Shown here: piece after piece, positions 43,369 through 52,000 of the stretch | Numbering within the stretch: the stretch's first letter is position 1 | Layout: the number at the start of each line of letters is the position of its first letter | NCBI RefSeq assembly: GCF_000711725.1 | Contig: NZ_JONP01000026.1 | Span: 1 to 62,499 of the forward strand | Length of the DNA: 62,499 nucleotides | Source of the DNA: Roseomonas aerilata DSM 19363 | Lineage (GTDB): Bacteria; Pseudomonadota; Alphaproteobacteria; Acetobacterales; Acetobacteraceae | Direction of reading: 5' to 3' | The notes under the pieces: model-generated | Told to the model about the DNA's origin: nothing | The model's input: the letters and a program-made list of their open reading frames with translations, nothing else | Databases searched by the model: none | Made by a program: the position numbers and the translations under genes

Positions 43369-44937
43369 TCAGACCTCCACCTGCCAGAACATCGGAAAGC
43401 TGGAGGGGATGAGGTTCCGCAGGCGCGCCCGATACCCCGCAGGGCGCGAGAACTGTCCCCACATGACGCTCGGCACCAATTCGTAAGCCGCGCGCTGGAT
43501 CCGCTCCGCCACGCCCTTGCGCGCCTCCGCGTCCGGGGCACGCACGAACTCCTCCAGAAGCGTGGTGATCCGCGCGTCGCAGCTGCGGCCGGGATAATCG
43601 GAGCAGTTGTTTGCCACATAGAAGTGGTTCAGCGGCGACATCATGTCCACGCCATTGGCATAGACGGGAAACAGGCTCCATCCGTCCGGCCGCGCCCGGC
43701 GGGCCAGCACCGTGCCCCAGTCCATCACCTGCTCGTCGACGTTGAAGCCGGCCTTCTTCATGTTCTCGGCCAGCACATGTGCCGCCGTCTGGGAGATGGA
43801 GGCGAACACCTGCAGCATGATCACCGGCTCGCCCCTATAGCCCGTGCGCCCCAGCGCCGCCTTCGCTCCCTCCGGGTCGAAGCGCGCGGCCTCGGCTCCC
43901 GCCGCCGTCTCCAACGGCGTGTCGCACATCCAGAAGGAGGGGCAGTTCTCCACGCGGAACTCCGCGGGGATGCCGATGGCGTCCATCACACCCTTCTGGT
44001 CCACGAGCTTCCACAGCACCTGCCGCACCGCCGGGTCGGCAAACGGGCCGCTCGCGTGGTTGAGGCGGAAATTGCCCTGGAACATGTCGATACCCTTCAG
44101 GCCCATCAACCGCACGTTGCGGTTGCGCCCGAGTGGCCCAAGGAAGTCGAAGGGAAGGTACTGCATGTAGTCGATCTCGCCGGCGATCAGCGCATTCACG
44201 CCGGTGGGATCATCCGGCATCGTTCGCAACATCAACTCGTCGATCTTCACCACCTTTCCCCCCGCCAGGAAGTCAGGCGGCTCCGCGCGAGGGACGTAGC
44301 GCGCGTTCCGGCGCAGCACCATGCGGTCGCCGGTGCGCCACTGGTCCCGCTCGAAGGTGAAGGGGCCCGATCCAATGATCTCGGTGATCCGCCCCTCGCC
44401 CGGCGGCAGGATGCGCTCGGGCATGATGAAGGGCACGGGCGCGTTCGGCTTGCCCAGCACCTCCAGCATCAGCGGGAAGGGCTCCTTCAGCAGGAAGGTG
44501 AACCGGCGCGCATCCTCGGCCCGCATCTCGCGCAGCGCCGCCAGCAGCATGCGACCCAGGCTGTCGCGCGACGCCCAGCGGCGCAGTGACGCCACGCAAT
44601 CCGCGGCGGTGACCGGTGCGCCGTCATGGAAGGCGAGGCCCTCACGCAGGGTGAAGGCCCAGGTCAGCCCGTCGGCCGAGACAGTATGCCCCTCCACCAT
44701 CTGCGGACGGATCGCGCCCTTTGAATCCTGCGCGAAGAGCGTGTCGAAAACCTGGTAGCCGAAGCTGCGCGTGATGGCCGCGGTGGTGGCGTGGGGATCG
44801 ACGATCACGACCTCGGATTCCAGCACCGCCGTCACCGATCCGGCCGCGTGCACCGCGCGAGGTGAGAGGAGCAGTGCCGGCAGGGCCAGACTGCCGCTTG
44901 CCAGAAGTCCGCGACGGGTGGGGCTCGCATTGAACAA
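43369..44937 (-). CDS. Oligopeptide/nickel-type ABC substrate-binding protein (SBP_bac_5)
   Basis: 522 residues. Signal peptide RRGLLASGSLALPALLLSPR, cleavage near AVHAA (about 32). Family-5 pattern: VFDTLFAQDSKGAIRPQMVE, WAFTLREGLAFHDGAPVTAA, SGPFTFERDQWRTGDRMVLR and, late, AAYELVPSVMWGQFSRPAGY. It resembles the 26594 gene in length and layout. First gene of a three-gene unit with the OtnK- and OtnC-like genes; site 3 of the GATATATC set lies 86 bases upstream of the ATG. No permeases are in the unit. Confidence 0.88.
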   Translation of the reverse strand: MFNASPTRRGLLASGSLALPALLLSPRAVHAAGSVTAVLESEVVIVDPHATTAAITRSFGYQVFDTLFAQDSKGAIRPQMVEGHTVSADGLTWAFTLREGLAFHDGAPVTAADCVASLRRWASRDSLGRMLLAALREMRAEDARRFTFLLKEPFPLMLEVLGKPNAPVPFIMPERILPPGEGRITEIIGSGPFTFERDQWRTGDRMVLRRNARYVPRAEPPDFLAGGKVVKIDELMLRTMPDDPTGVNALIAGEIDYMQYLPFDFLGPLGRNRNVRLMGLKGIDMFQGNFRLNHASGPFADPAVRQVLWKLVDQKGVMDAIGIPAEFRVENCPSFWMCDTPLETAAGAEAARFDPEGAKAALGRTGYRGEPVIMLQVFASISQTAAHVLAENMKKAGFNVDEQVMDWGTVLARRARPDGWSLFPVYANGVDMMSPLNHFYVANNCSDYPGRSCDARITTLLEEFVRAPDAEARKGVAERIQRAAYELVPSVMWGQFSRPAGYRARLRNLIPSSFPMFWQVEV

Positions 44938-45406
44938 GGACGCCTCCTCTCTTCTGACGCAGGTCGTCGGCTCTTCCGGCCTTCTTGTGCCTCATCCTAT
45001 GCCATGATCGTGCCGAAGCAAGATATGATATATCACCCCTACCACAGTCGGTAGCGGCCTGGGCATGCGAACAGCCGCACCGATCCTTCCGGCGCTGCGC
45101 CGCCCATGCTGGCGCGTACCGTGCGGCGACGCCGCCTCAAAACCCTCGTACAGCCTGTCTCCGCAACCCATTCGCCGTCACACCCAAAGCGCAGGTTCAG
45201 GCTCGAAGCGGAAACGTAACAAATGCCTACCCAGGCACAGTACGGCCGGGCCACCGGGGTTTGAATTTTGTTGTTGCGTCAGCTTGGCTGCCCCTCGTCG
45301 GCCAGCCAGTGGCCTTCGACGGAAACTCCGGCTTGCGGCAATCCGCCCCCGCCGTAGCAGAGACGATATCGCCGTTGCCAGAAGCCTGGAGCCAGTCGCC
45401 AGCGCG
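44938..45406. other. Intergenic region with operator; otherwise nothing recognised
   Basis: About 470 bases. The first 100 hold the promoter and operator of the binding-protein operon. The remainder, up to the alpha/beta hydrolase stop at 45407, has local A/T-rich spots but no frame with a family signature and no clear hairpin. Confidence 0.45.
45023..45035. promoter_or_regulatory. GATATATC operator, site 3 (binding-protein/kinase/aldolase operon)
   Basis: ATATGATATATCA, base-for-base identical to site 2 and containing the palindrome TGATATATCA (45026-45035). It is 86 bases upstream of the ATG at 44937 on the minus strand, a usual place for a repressor site overlapping a promoter. Confidence 0.65.
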
Positions 45407-46366
45407 TTACCGCGCTGGCTGCACCTGCGTGACGAATTCCGCTAGCTCGCGGTTGTAGCGCGACGCCTCCTCCCAGAACGGCGCGTGACCGCTGGCCGGG
45501 TAGAGGGAGAGCCTGGCACCCGGCACGGTGGCGGCCGTAAAGCGCGCCATGGCCGGGGTCAGGATGCGGTCCTTTTCGCCATGGCTGACCAGCACAGGTA
45601 GGCGTAGCTCCTTCAGCACCGCTGCGTAGTCGGCCGGGCGCCCGGCGAGGCCCGCGCGCACGTAGTGCGGCGCCAGCATGTTGAAGGCGAGCATCGTCTG
45701 GAAGTCCGAGGCGTCCGGCTGGGTGGCGAAGCAGGATCGAAGGAAGCGGATCGTGCCATCCACGAAGCCGTCGATCCCCGGCGCCAGCATGGCCTGTGGG
45801 CCGAGCAGCCCAGCATCGGCCCCGAGGAAAGCTGGGTCACCGAGGGAGCTGCTGGCATCGACATAGTTGATCCCGGCCAGCGCCGCCGCGCCATGGGCGG
45901 TGAGGTAGTCGCCGACGACACGCCCGGCATAGGACCAGCCGACCAGCACGGGCCGCTGCAGCCCGAGCTCCGATATGACGCTCCGCACGTCGTCGGCCCA
46001 GACCTTGCCGGGCTTGTAGTAGGCATCGCCCTCAGGCTTGGCGCTCATCCCGTGCCCGCGCAGGTCGATCGCCACCATCCGGAAGGCGCGGGAGAGTTGC
46101 GGGTCCTGCAACTGCCGGTCCCAGGAGAGCGCGGCCTGCGCGAAGCCGTGCAGGAAGAGGATCGCGGGCCCCTGCGGGTTGCCGAACTCATAGGTCGCGA
46201 GCCGCACGCCGTCGGGGGAGGTGATGAAGCGCGGCCTATAGGCCGCCCTCTCCGCCGGTGCCGCGGCTCCCTGTGCCTGGGCCGGGGCAACCGGCAACTG
46301 CGCGAGGCCGATGGCCGCGGCCCCCAACCCGATCGCATGCCGCCGGTTTGCCGAGTGCTTGCTCAT
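45407..46366 (-). CDS. Exported alpha/beta hydrolase
   Basis: 319 residues. N-terminus RRHAIGLGAAAIGLAQLPVA with a twin-arginine pair, cleavage near APAQAQ (about 32), so probably exported. Fold: ILFLHGFAQAALSWDRQLQD (oxyanion HG), nucleophile S145 in VGWSYAGR, acid D in SHGEKDRILTP, histidine in PASGHAPFWEE; the Ser-Asp-His order is intact. A cap domain lies between about 165 and 250. Likely an esterase, lactonase or epoxide-hydrolase-type enzyme of unknown substrate. ATG 46366 has GAAGGAGG upstream. Divergent from the Dpp-type operon across 219 bases, hence possibly co-controlled with it. Confidence 0.85.
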   Translation of the reverse strand: MSKHSANRRHAIGLGAAAIGLAQLPVAPAQAQGAAAPAERAAYRPRFITSPDGVRLATYEFGNPQGPAILFLHGFAQAALSWDRQLQDPQLSRAFRMVAIDLRGHGMSAKPEGDAYYKPGKVWADDVRSVISELGLQRPVLVGWSYAGRVVGDYLTAHGAAALAGINYVDASSSLGDPAFLGADAGLLGPQAMLAPGIDGFVDGTIRFLRSCFATQPDASDFQTMLAFNMLAPHYVRAGLAGRPADYAAVLKELRLPVLVSHGEKDRILTPAMARFTAATVPGARLSLYPASGHAPFWEEASRYNRELAEFVTQVQPAR

Positions 46367-46585
46367 CGTTTCCTCCTTCGCGATCCATCCGGGCCAGCCG
46401 GAAAGCGGCCGCTCCGCCCGGTTCAGATTGGCACCGAAGGCGCCGGCTTCACAGCGGCCATCTGCAACACGGAACTCGCTCCTTGCGCTTTGTGACCAGG
46501 CGGTAAATAGTCGCCCGGCAGCCGACACGCGCCTCGAGCAGAGGTCGCCACGCGCTGGAGTGCGTCATCTCCCTGGAGGGCAGGC

Positions 46586-48193
46586 ATGCTTCGTCGTCAG
46601 TTGTTGGGCTCGCTTCCCCTTCTGGGCATCGGAGCGGGAGGCTTGGCCTATCCCGTGGCGTCGCGCGCGCAGGGCTCGCGCGGCAATACCCTTGTCGTGG
46701 TGACGACGCCGGAGCCGACCGTCCTGACCAACGCCATTAACTCCGCGCCCTCCGTCGCGGAGGTGGCGACCAAGATCTATGACGGCCTGCTCGAATACGA
46801 CATGCAGATGCAGCCCCAGCCCTCACTCGCTGAGGCCTGGGAAACCTCGGGCGACGGCAAGTCTGTCACCTTCCGGCTGCGCCGCGGCGTCACCTGGCAC
46901 GATGGCAGGCCCTTCACGAGCGCCGACGTTGCCTTCTCCCTGCTCGAGGTCGTGAAGAAGTTCCACCCGCGCGGTCCCGGAAATCTTGGCCCGCTCGAGG
47001 CGGTGGACACGCCGGACGAGCACACCGCCATCCTTCGGCTGGCCCATCCCTACCCGCCGATGATGAAGGGCCTATCGAGCCTCGAATCCCCCATCGTCGC
47101 GAAGCACCTCTACGAGGGCACGGATATCCGCAACAACGCGGCCAACAACCGCCCCGTCGGCACCGGGCCATTCAAGTTCGCCGAGTGGAACCGCGGCGCC
47201 TCCATCGTGCTCGAGAAGAACGCGAACTACTGGCGCCCCGGCCGGCCCTATCTCGACCGCCTCATCTTCCGCTTCATCAACGACCCCGCGACGCGTGCCG
47301 CGGCGCTGGAGAGCGGCGAGGTGGACGTCGCCTTCTTCGGTACGATCACGCCCGCCGAGATGCGCCGCCTGGCCGGGCTGCCGAGCATCGAGATCGCGCA
47401 GGGCGGCTACGAGGCGCTGGCGCCGATGATGCTGCTGGAGTTGAACACGAAGAAGAAGCCGCTCGACGACAAGCGCGTGCGGCAGGCCCTCGCCTATGCC
47501 ATCGACCGCAAGTTCATTGCGGACAACATCTGGTACGGCTTCGGCAAGCCAGCGGTCGGACCGATTTCATCGGTCTACTCAGGCTCCGGCCTCTATACCG
47601 ATCAGGTGCTCCGCTTCGACGTGCCCGACCGCGTGGCGCGCGCCAATGCCCTGCTGGACGAGGCCGGCTACAAGCGCGGCTCGGGCGGCATCCGTTTCGA
47701 GCTGACCCAGGATGTCGGCCCCTATGGCGACGACTACCGCCGCATGGGCGAGTACATGCGACAGGCCTATAACCGTATCGGCGTTCGCCTGAACCTCCGC
47801 ACGGTGGACCAGGCCACCTACGTCCGCCGCGTCTACACCGACTACGACTTCGACATGACCTCCGGCTGGTATGTCGGCATGGGCGATCCCACCCTCGGCG
47901 TGCAGCGCCAGTACGTGACGAGCAACATCCGCCAGGGCATCCCCTTCAACAACGTCGCCCAGTACAGCGACCCCGAGAACGACCGGCTCTGGGCGCAGGC
48001 GGCGGTGGAGACGGACCCCGGCAAGCGCACCGAGCTGTTCCACGCCATCCAGCGAAAGCTGGTGGAGGACAGCCCGATCATCTGGATCATGGAGATGGAC
48101 CTCGTCGCGCTGCAGAACAAGCGCGTGAAGAACCTCATCACCACTGGCCTCGGCGTGCGCGGCGGCCTCTACGAAACGCGGCTGGAGGGCTGA
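46586..48193 (+). CDS. Dpp-type ABC substrate-binding protein (SBP_bac_5)
   Basis: 535 residues. Signal peptide RRQLLGSLPLLGIGAGGLAY, cleavage near ASRAQ (about 29). Family-5 signatures: KIYDGLLEYDMQMQPQPSLA, VTFRLRRGVTWHDGRPFTSA, GTGPFKFAEWNRGASIVLEK, NANYWRPGRPYLDR and QRKLVEDSPIIWIMEM near the end. It delivers a dipeptide-like or other organic solute to the permeases that follow at once. First gene of a complete five-gene importer operon. Confidence 0.9.
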   Translation: MLRRQLLGSLPLLGIGAGGLAYPVASRAQGSRGNTLVVVTTPEPTVLTNAINSAPSVAEVATKIYDGLLEYDMQMQPQPSLAEAWETSGDGKSVTFRLRRGVTWHDGRPFTSADVAFSLLEVVKKFHPRGPGNLGPLEAVDTPDEHTAILRLAHPYPPMMKGLSSLESPIVAKHLYEGTDIRNNAANNRPVGTGPFKFAEWNRGASIVLEKNANYWRPGRPYLDRLIFRFINDPATRAAALESGEVDVAFFGTITPAEMRRLAGLPSIEIAQGGYEALAPMMLLELNTKKKPLDDKRVRQALAYAIDRKFIADNIWYGFGKPAVGPISSVYSGSGLYTDQVLRFDVPDRVARANALLDEAGYKRGSGGIRFELTQDVGPYGDDYRRMGEYMRQAYNRIGVRLNLRTVDQATYVRRVYTDYDFDMTSGWYVGMGDPTLGVQRQYVTSNIRQGIPFNNVAQYSDPENDRLWAQAAVETDPGKRTELFHAIQRKLVEDSPIIWIMEMDLVALQNKRVKNLITTGLGVRGGLYETRLEG

Positions 48194-48200
48194 GGCGGGC

Positions 48201-49196
48201 ATGGCCGGAACGCCCGCAGCCGGCAGCCGCTGGCGTTTCCTTGGCCGGCGGGCGCTTCAGGCACTGCCGACGATCCTGGTGATCGTCACCGTCAACTTCT
48301 TCCTTCTCCGCCTCGCCCCCGGTGACCCCGCCAGCGTCATGGCCGGGGAAGCCGGGGCCGCCACGCCCGAATACATGGCCCAGCTGCGCGCGCAGTTCGG
48401 CCTCGACCGTCCACTCGCGCTGCAATACCTCACCTATGTCCGGAACGTCCTGACGCTCGATCTCGGCTACTCCTTCCGCTACCAGGAATCGAATCTCTCG
48501 CTGATCCTGGGACGGATGTCGGCCACCCTGCTGCTTATGGGCGCCTCTGTCCTCATCTCCGTGGGGCTCGGCACGCTGCTCGGTCTGGTCGCCGCTCTCC
48601 GGCGGAACCGGATCGAGGCGGCGCTGATCCTTCTGGCGACCGTGCTCGCCTATGCCTCGCCAATTTTCTGGCTCGGCCTCATGTTCATCGTCGTCTTCGC
48701 CATCCAGCTCGGATGGGTGCCGACCAGCGGCATGACCACGGCTGGCGGGCCGGGTGGCGGCATCGCCTACGCCCTGGACGTGCTGCACCACCTCGTGCTT
48801 CCCGCGGTCACGCTCTCCCTGTTCTACATGGCGCTCTACACCCGGCTGATGCGCGCCTCCGTGCTGGAGAACCTGCGCATGAACTACGTCGTCACGGCGC
48901 GGGCGAAAGGGGTTCCGCCGAGGCGCCTCGTGCTGCGCCACGTGCTGCGCAACGCGGTGCTGCCGATCGTCACCATGGCTGGCGTGCAGATCGGCGGCGC
49001 GCTCGGCGGCTCGGTCGTCGTGGAATCCGTCTTCGGCTGGCCCGGCCTGGGTCAGCTTGCCTTCGAGGCCCTCTTCTCACGCGACCTGAACCTGCTCATG
49101 GGCATCCTCACGCTCAGCTCCGTGGTGGTCATCCTGGCGAACCTGCTGGTGGACCTCGTGCATTCCATCATCGATCCCCGCGTGGCGCTGGCCTGA
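48201..49196 (+). CDS. DppB-type ABC permease
   Basis: 331 residues, about six membrane segments. The DppB family start RRALQALPTILVIVTVNFFL and RLAPGDPASVMAGE are plain; the EAA loop is TARAKGVPPRRLVLRHVLRN; the closing segment ESVFGWPGLGQLAFEAL is standard. ATG 7 bases after the binding-protein stop; its TGA shares one base with the next ATG. Confidence 0.9.
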   Translation: MAGTPAAGSRWRFLGRRALQALPTILVIVTVNFFLLRLAPGDPASVMAGEAGAATPEYMAQLRAQFGLDRPLALQYLTYVRNVLTLDLGYSFRYQESNLSLILGRMSATLLLMGASVLISVGLGTLLGLVAALRRNRIEAALILLATVLAYASPIFWLGLMFIVVFAIQLGWVPTSGMTTAGGPGGGIAYALDVLHHLVLPAVTLSLFYMALYTRLMRASVLENLRMNYVVTARAKGVPPRRLVLRHVLRNAVLPIVTMAGVQIGGALGGSVVVESVFGWPGLGQLAFEALFSRDLNLLMGILTLSSVVVILANLLVDLVHSIIDPRVALA

Positions 49197-50035
49197 TGCG
49201 GATGCCCCCGGCGTTCCGCCGCTTCCTGCGCCAGCCCGCGGCCGTCGCCGGCGCGCTCTTGCTGTTCGCCGTCATCGCCCTCGCCGCCTCGGCCGACATC
49301 CTCTATCCCGAGGATCCCTTCGAAATCGTCGGCCGCCCCTATCTTCCACCCTTCAGCGGTGAGTTCCTCCTCGGCACGGACACGCTCGGCCGCGACCTTG
49401 CATCCGGCATCGTCCACGGGGCGCGCGTCTCCCTCCTGATCGGCGCGCTGGCCGCGCTCGTGGTGACGGCCATCGGCGTGCTAGTCGGTGGCGCGGCCGG
49501 GTATCTCGGCGGCAAGGTGGACGCGCTGCTCATGCGCCTCACCGAGCTGTTCCAGACCATTCCCTCCTTTCTCTTCGCCATCGTGCTCGTCGCCATCATG
49601 GAACCCTCGCTGAAGGCGCTGCTCATCGCCATCGTCGTCGTCTCCTGGGCGCCGCTCGCGCGGCTGGTGCGCGCGGAAGTGGCAGGCCTGCGCAGTCGTG
49701 ACTACGTGCAATCCGCCATCGCGATCGGCATGGGTGACGCGGGCGTCCTGGCTCGTCAGATCCTGCCGAACGCCTTACCCGCGATCCTCGTCGCGGCATC
49801 CGTTATGGTAGCTACAGCCATCCTGTTCGAATCCGGCCTCTCCTTCCTCGGGCTCGGCGATCCGAATATCATGAGCTGGGGCCTGATGATCGGCGCCGGG
49901 CGCTCGGCCATCCGCACGGCCTGGTGGATGTCCGGCATCCCCGGCATCGCCATCCTTCTCACCGTCCTCTCGATCAACCTCGTCGGGGATGGCCTGAACG
50001 AGGCGCTGAACCCGCGCGCGGCAGGCGCCACATGA
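49196..50035 (+). CDS. DppC-type ABC permease
   Basis: 279 residues. Begins with the DppC lead FRRFLRQPAAVAGALLLFAV and the periplasmic PFSGEFLLGTDTLGRDLAS motif; EAA loop SAIAIGMGDAGVLARQILPN; then ATAILFESGLSFLGLGDPNI and GLNEALNPR. ATG 49196 overlaps the preceding TGA by one base (TGATG); the stop overlaps the next gene's ATG. Confidence 0.9.
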   Translation: MRMPPAFRRFLRQPAAVAGALLLFAVIALAASADILYPEDPFEIVGRPYLPPFSGEFLLGTDTLGRDLASGIVHGARVSLLIGALAALVVTAIGVLVGGAAGYLGGKVDALLMRLTELFQTIPSFLFAIVLVAIMEPSLKALLIAIVVVSWAPLARLVRAEVAGLRSRDYVQSAIAIGMGDAGVLARQILPNALPAILVAASVMVATAILFESGLSFLGLGDPNIMSWGLMIGAGRSAIRTAWWMSGIPGIAILLTVLSINLVGDGLNEALNPRAAGAT

Positions 50036-51033
50036 GCGCGTCCACCGGCGAGCCCGTGCTGCGGGTTGAAGGCCTGCGCACGGTCGTCGAGACGCCGCGG
50101 GGCACGGTCACCGCCGTCACCGACATGGACCTCTCCGTCCATGCCGGTGAGACGGTGGCGGTGGTCGGCGAGTCCGGCTCGGGCAAGAGCGCCTTCGCCT
50201 ATTCCATCATCCGCCTCGTCCAGCCGCCGGGGCGGGTCGCTGCCGGGCGTATCCTACTCGGCGGGCGCGATATCCTACCGCTCGATGAGGCCGCGATGCG
50301 CGACATACGCGGCCGCGAGATGGCGATGGTTTTCCAGGAACCTTCCACAAGCCTCAACCCACTCATGCCCGTCGGTGCGCAGGTTGCTGAGGCGATCCTG
50401 CTGCACGAGAAGGACGTGACGCGCGCGCACGCCCGCGCGCGGACTCTCGATCTTCTGCGCCTGGTCGGCATCCCCGCGCCGGAGCGACGCGTGGACGAGT
50501 ACCCGCACCAGCTCTCCGGCGGCATGCGGCAGCGCATCGTCATCGCCATGGCCCTCGCCTGCCGCCCCGCCCTCCTGCTGGCGGACGAGCCGACCACCGC
50601 GCTCGACGTGACCGTGCAGGCGCAGGTGCTCGACCTTATCGACCGGCTGAAGGCAGAACTGGGTATGGGCGTCGTGCTTATCACGCACGACCTCGGCCTC
50701 GTGGCGGATCACGCGCAGCGCGTCGCCGTCATCTATGCTGGGCGGAAGGTGGAGGAAGGGCCGGCGGAGGCGGTGTTGTCGGACCCCGCGCATCCCTATA
50801 CCCGCGCCCTCCTCGCCTGCCGTCCGGATCCCTGGCAGGACGCCTCTCAGCCGCTGGTCGAAATCCCCGGCGTGGTGCCGCCTCCCCTCGCACGGCCGCC
50901 CGGCTGCGCCTTCGCGCCGCGCTGCGCCATGGCGGAGCCGGCCTGCCGGAGCGTGATCCCCACCCTCAATCCGATCGGCCCGGGGCGGCAGGTCGCCTGC
51001 CTTGTCGCCAGCCGCGAGAGGGCCGCGGCATGA
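50032..51033 (+). CDS. DppD-type ABC ATPase
   Basis: 333 residues. Walker A GESGSGKS (about 45-52), Q-loop MVFQEPSTSLNPLMPVG, signature LSGGMRQR, Walker B LLLADEPTTALD, H-loop ITHDLGLVAD. The C-terminal oligopeptide extension (GCAFAPRCAMAEPAC) carries the cysteine cluster typical of DppD/OppD, which can hold an iron-sulfur cluster. ATGA overlaps on both sides show coupled translation in the operon. Confidence 0.9.
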   Translation: MSASTGEPVLRVEGLRTVVETPRGTVTAVTDMDLSVHAGETVAVVGESGSGKSAFAYSIIRLVQPPGRVAAGRILLGGRDILPLDEAAMRDIRGREMAMVFQEPSTSLNPLMPVGAQVAEAILLHEKDVTRAHARARTLDLLRLVGIPAPERRVDEYPHQLSGGMRQRIVIAMALACRPALLLADEPTTALDVTVQAQVLDLIDRLKAELGMGVVLITHDLGLVADHAQRVAVIYAGRKVEEGPAEAVLSDPAHPYTRALLACRPDPWQDASQPLVEIPGVVPPPLARPPGCAFAPRCAMAEPACRSVIPTLNPIGPGRQVACLVASRERAAA

Positions 51034-51980
51034 GCGGCACGGAACAGCTCCTCACCGTGCGCGGGCTTCGCAAGTATCACCGCACCGCTGCCGGCACGGT
51101 GCACGCGGTGGACGGCGTGGACCTCGACATAGCGCCCGGCGAGGTTCTCGGCCTCGTCGGAGAATCCGGCTGCGGCAAGTCCACGCTCGGCCGCACCCTC
51201 AACGGGCTGGACGCCGCGGAGGAGGGCTCCATCCGCTTCCAGGGCGCGGAGTTGGTAGGGCTCGGCCGCCGCGCGCTCCGCCCGCACCGGCGCGAGATGC
51301 AGATGGTCTTCCAGGACCCCTTCGGCTCCCTCAATCCGCGCGACAGCATCGGCACCATCCTGCAGGACCCGCTGCGCGTGCACGCCGTCGGCCGGCGTGC
51401 CGAACGCATGAGCATGGCGGCCGCCCTGCTGGAGCGTGTCGGCCTGAGCGCCGCCGACCTCGACCGCTACCCGCACGAGTTCAGCGGCGGGCAGCGCCAG
51501 CGCATCAGCATCGCCCGCGCCATTGCGCTGCGACCGCGCCTGGTGATCTGCGACGAAGCGGTCTCCGCGCTCGACGTCTCCATCCAGGCGCAGATCGTCA
51601 ACCTCCTGCGCTCGCTGCAGCGGGAGTTCGGCCTATCCTACCTCTTCATCTCCCACGACCTCGCGGTCGTCGGCTATCTCTCGGACCGGATCGCCGTGAT
51701 GTATCTCGGGAAGATCGTGGAGATCGGGCCCAAGGCCTCGCTGCTGGAACGGCCCCGCCATCCCTACACGCGCGCCCTCTTCTCCGCCCTTCCCGGACGA
51801 AGCGGCGACCGGGCGGAGCGGCATGCATTACGCGGCGAGCCACCGAGCCCCCTCGACCCGCCGCAGGGCTGCCGCTTCCATCCCCGCTGCCCCATCGCCG
51901 TGGAGCGCTGCCGTGTCGAGCAGCCAGCCGCGCGCGAACTCGCCCCCGGCCACGCCGCGGCCTGCCACCTGGCCGCCTGA
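51030..51980 (+). CDS. DppF-type ABC ATPase
   Basis: 316 residues. Walker [28 protein letters not shown], signature FSGGQRQR, Walker [20 protein letters not shown]-loop [11 protein letters not shown]-terminal extension with [18 protein letters not shown]. It completes the binding protein-B-C-D-F importer. The molybdenum-enzyme gene follows after only 20 bases, so it may be read from the same transcript. Confidence 0.9.
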   Translation: MSGTEQLLTVRGLRKYHRTAAGTVHAVDGVDLDIAPGEVLGLVGESGCGKSTLGRTLNGLDAAEEGSIRFQGAELVGLGRRALRPHRREMQMVFQDPFGSLNPRDSIGTILQDPLRVHAVGRRAERMSMAAALLERVGLSAADLDRYPHEFSGGQRQRISIARAIALRPRLVICDEAVSALDVSIQAQIVNLLRSLQREFGLSYLFISHDLAVVGYLSDRIAVMYLGKIVEIGPKASLLERPRHPYTRALFSALPGRSGDRAERHALRGEPPSPLDPPQGCRFHPRCPIAVERCRVEQPAARELAPGHAAACHLAA

Positions 51981-52000
51981 GAACGTCACGAGCCATCGCC

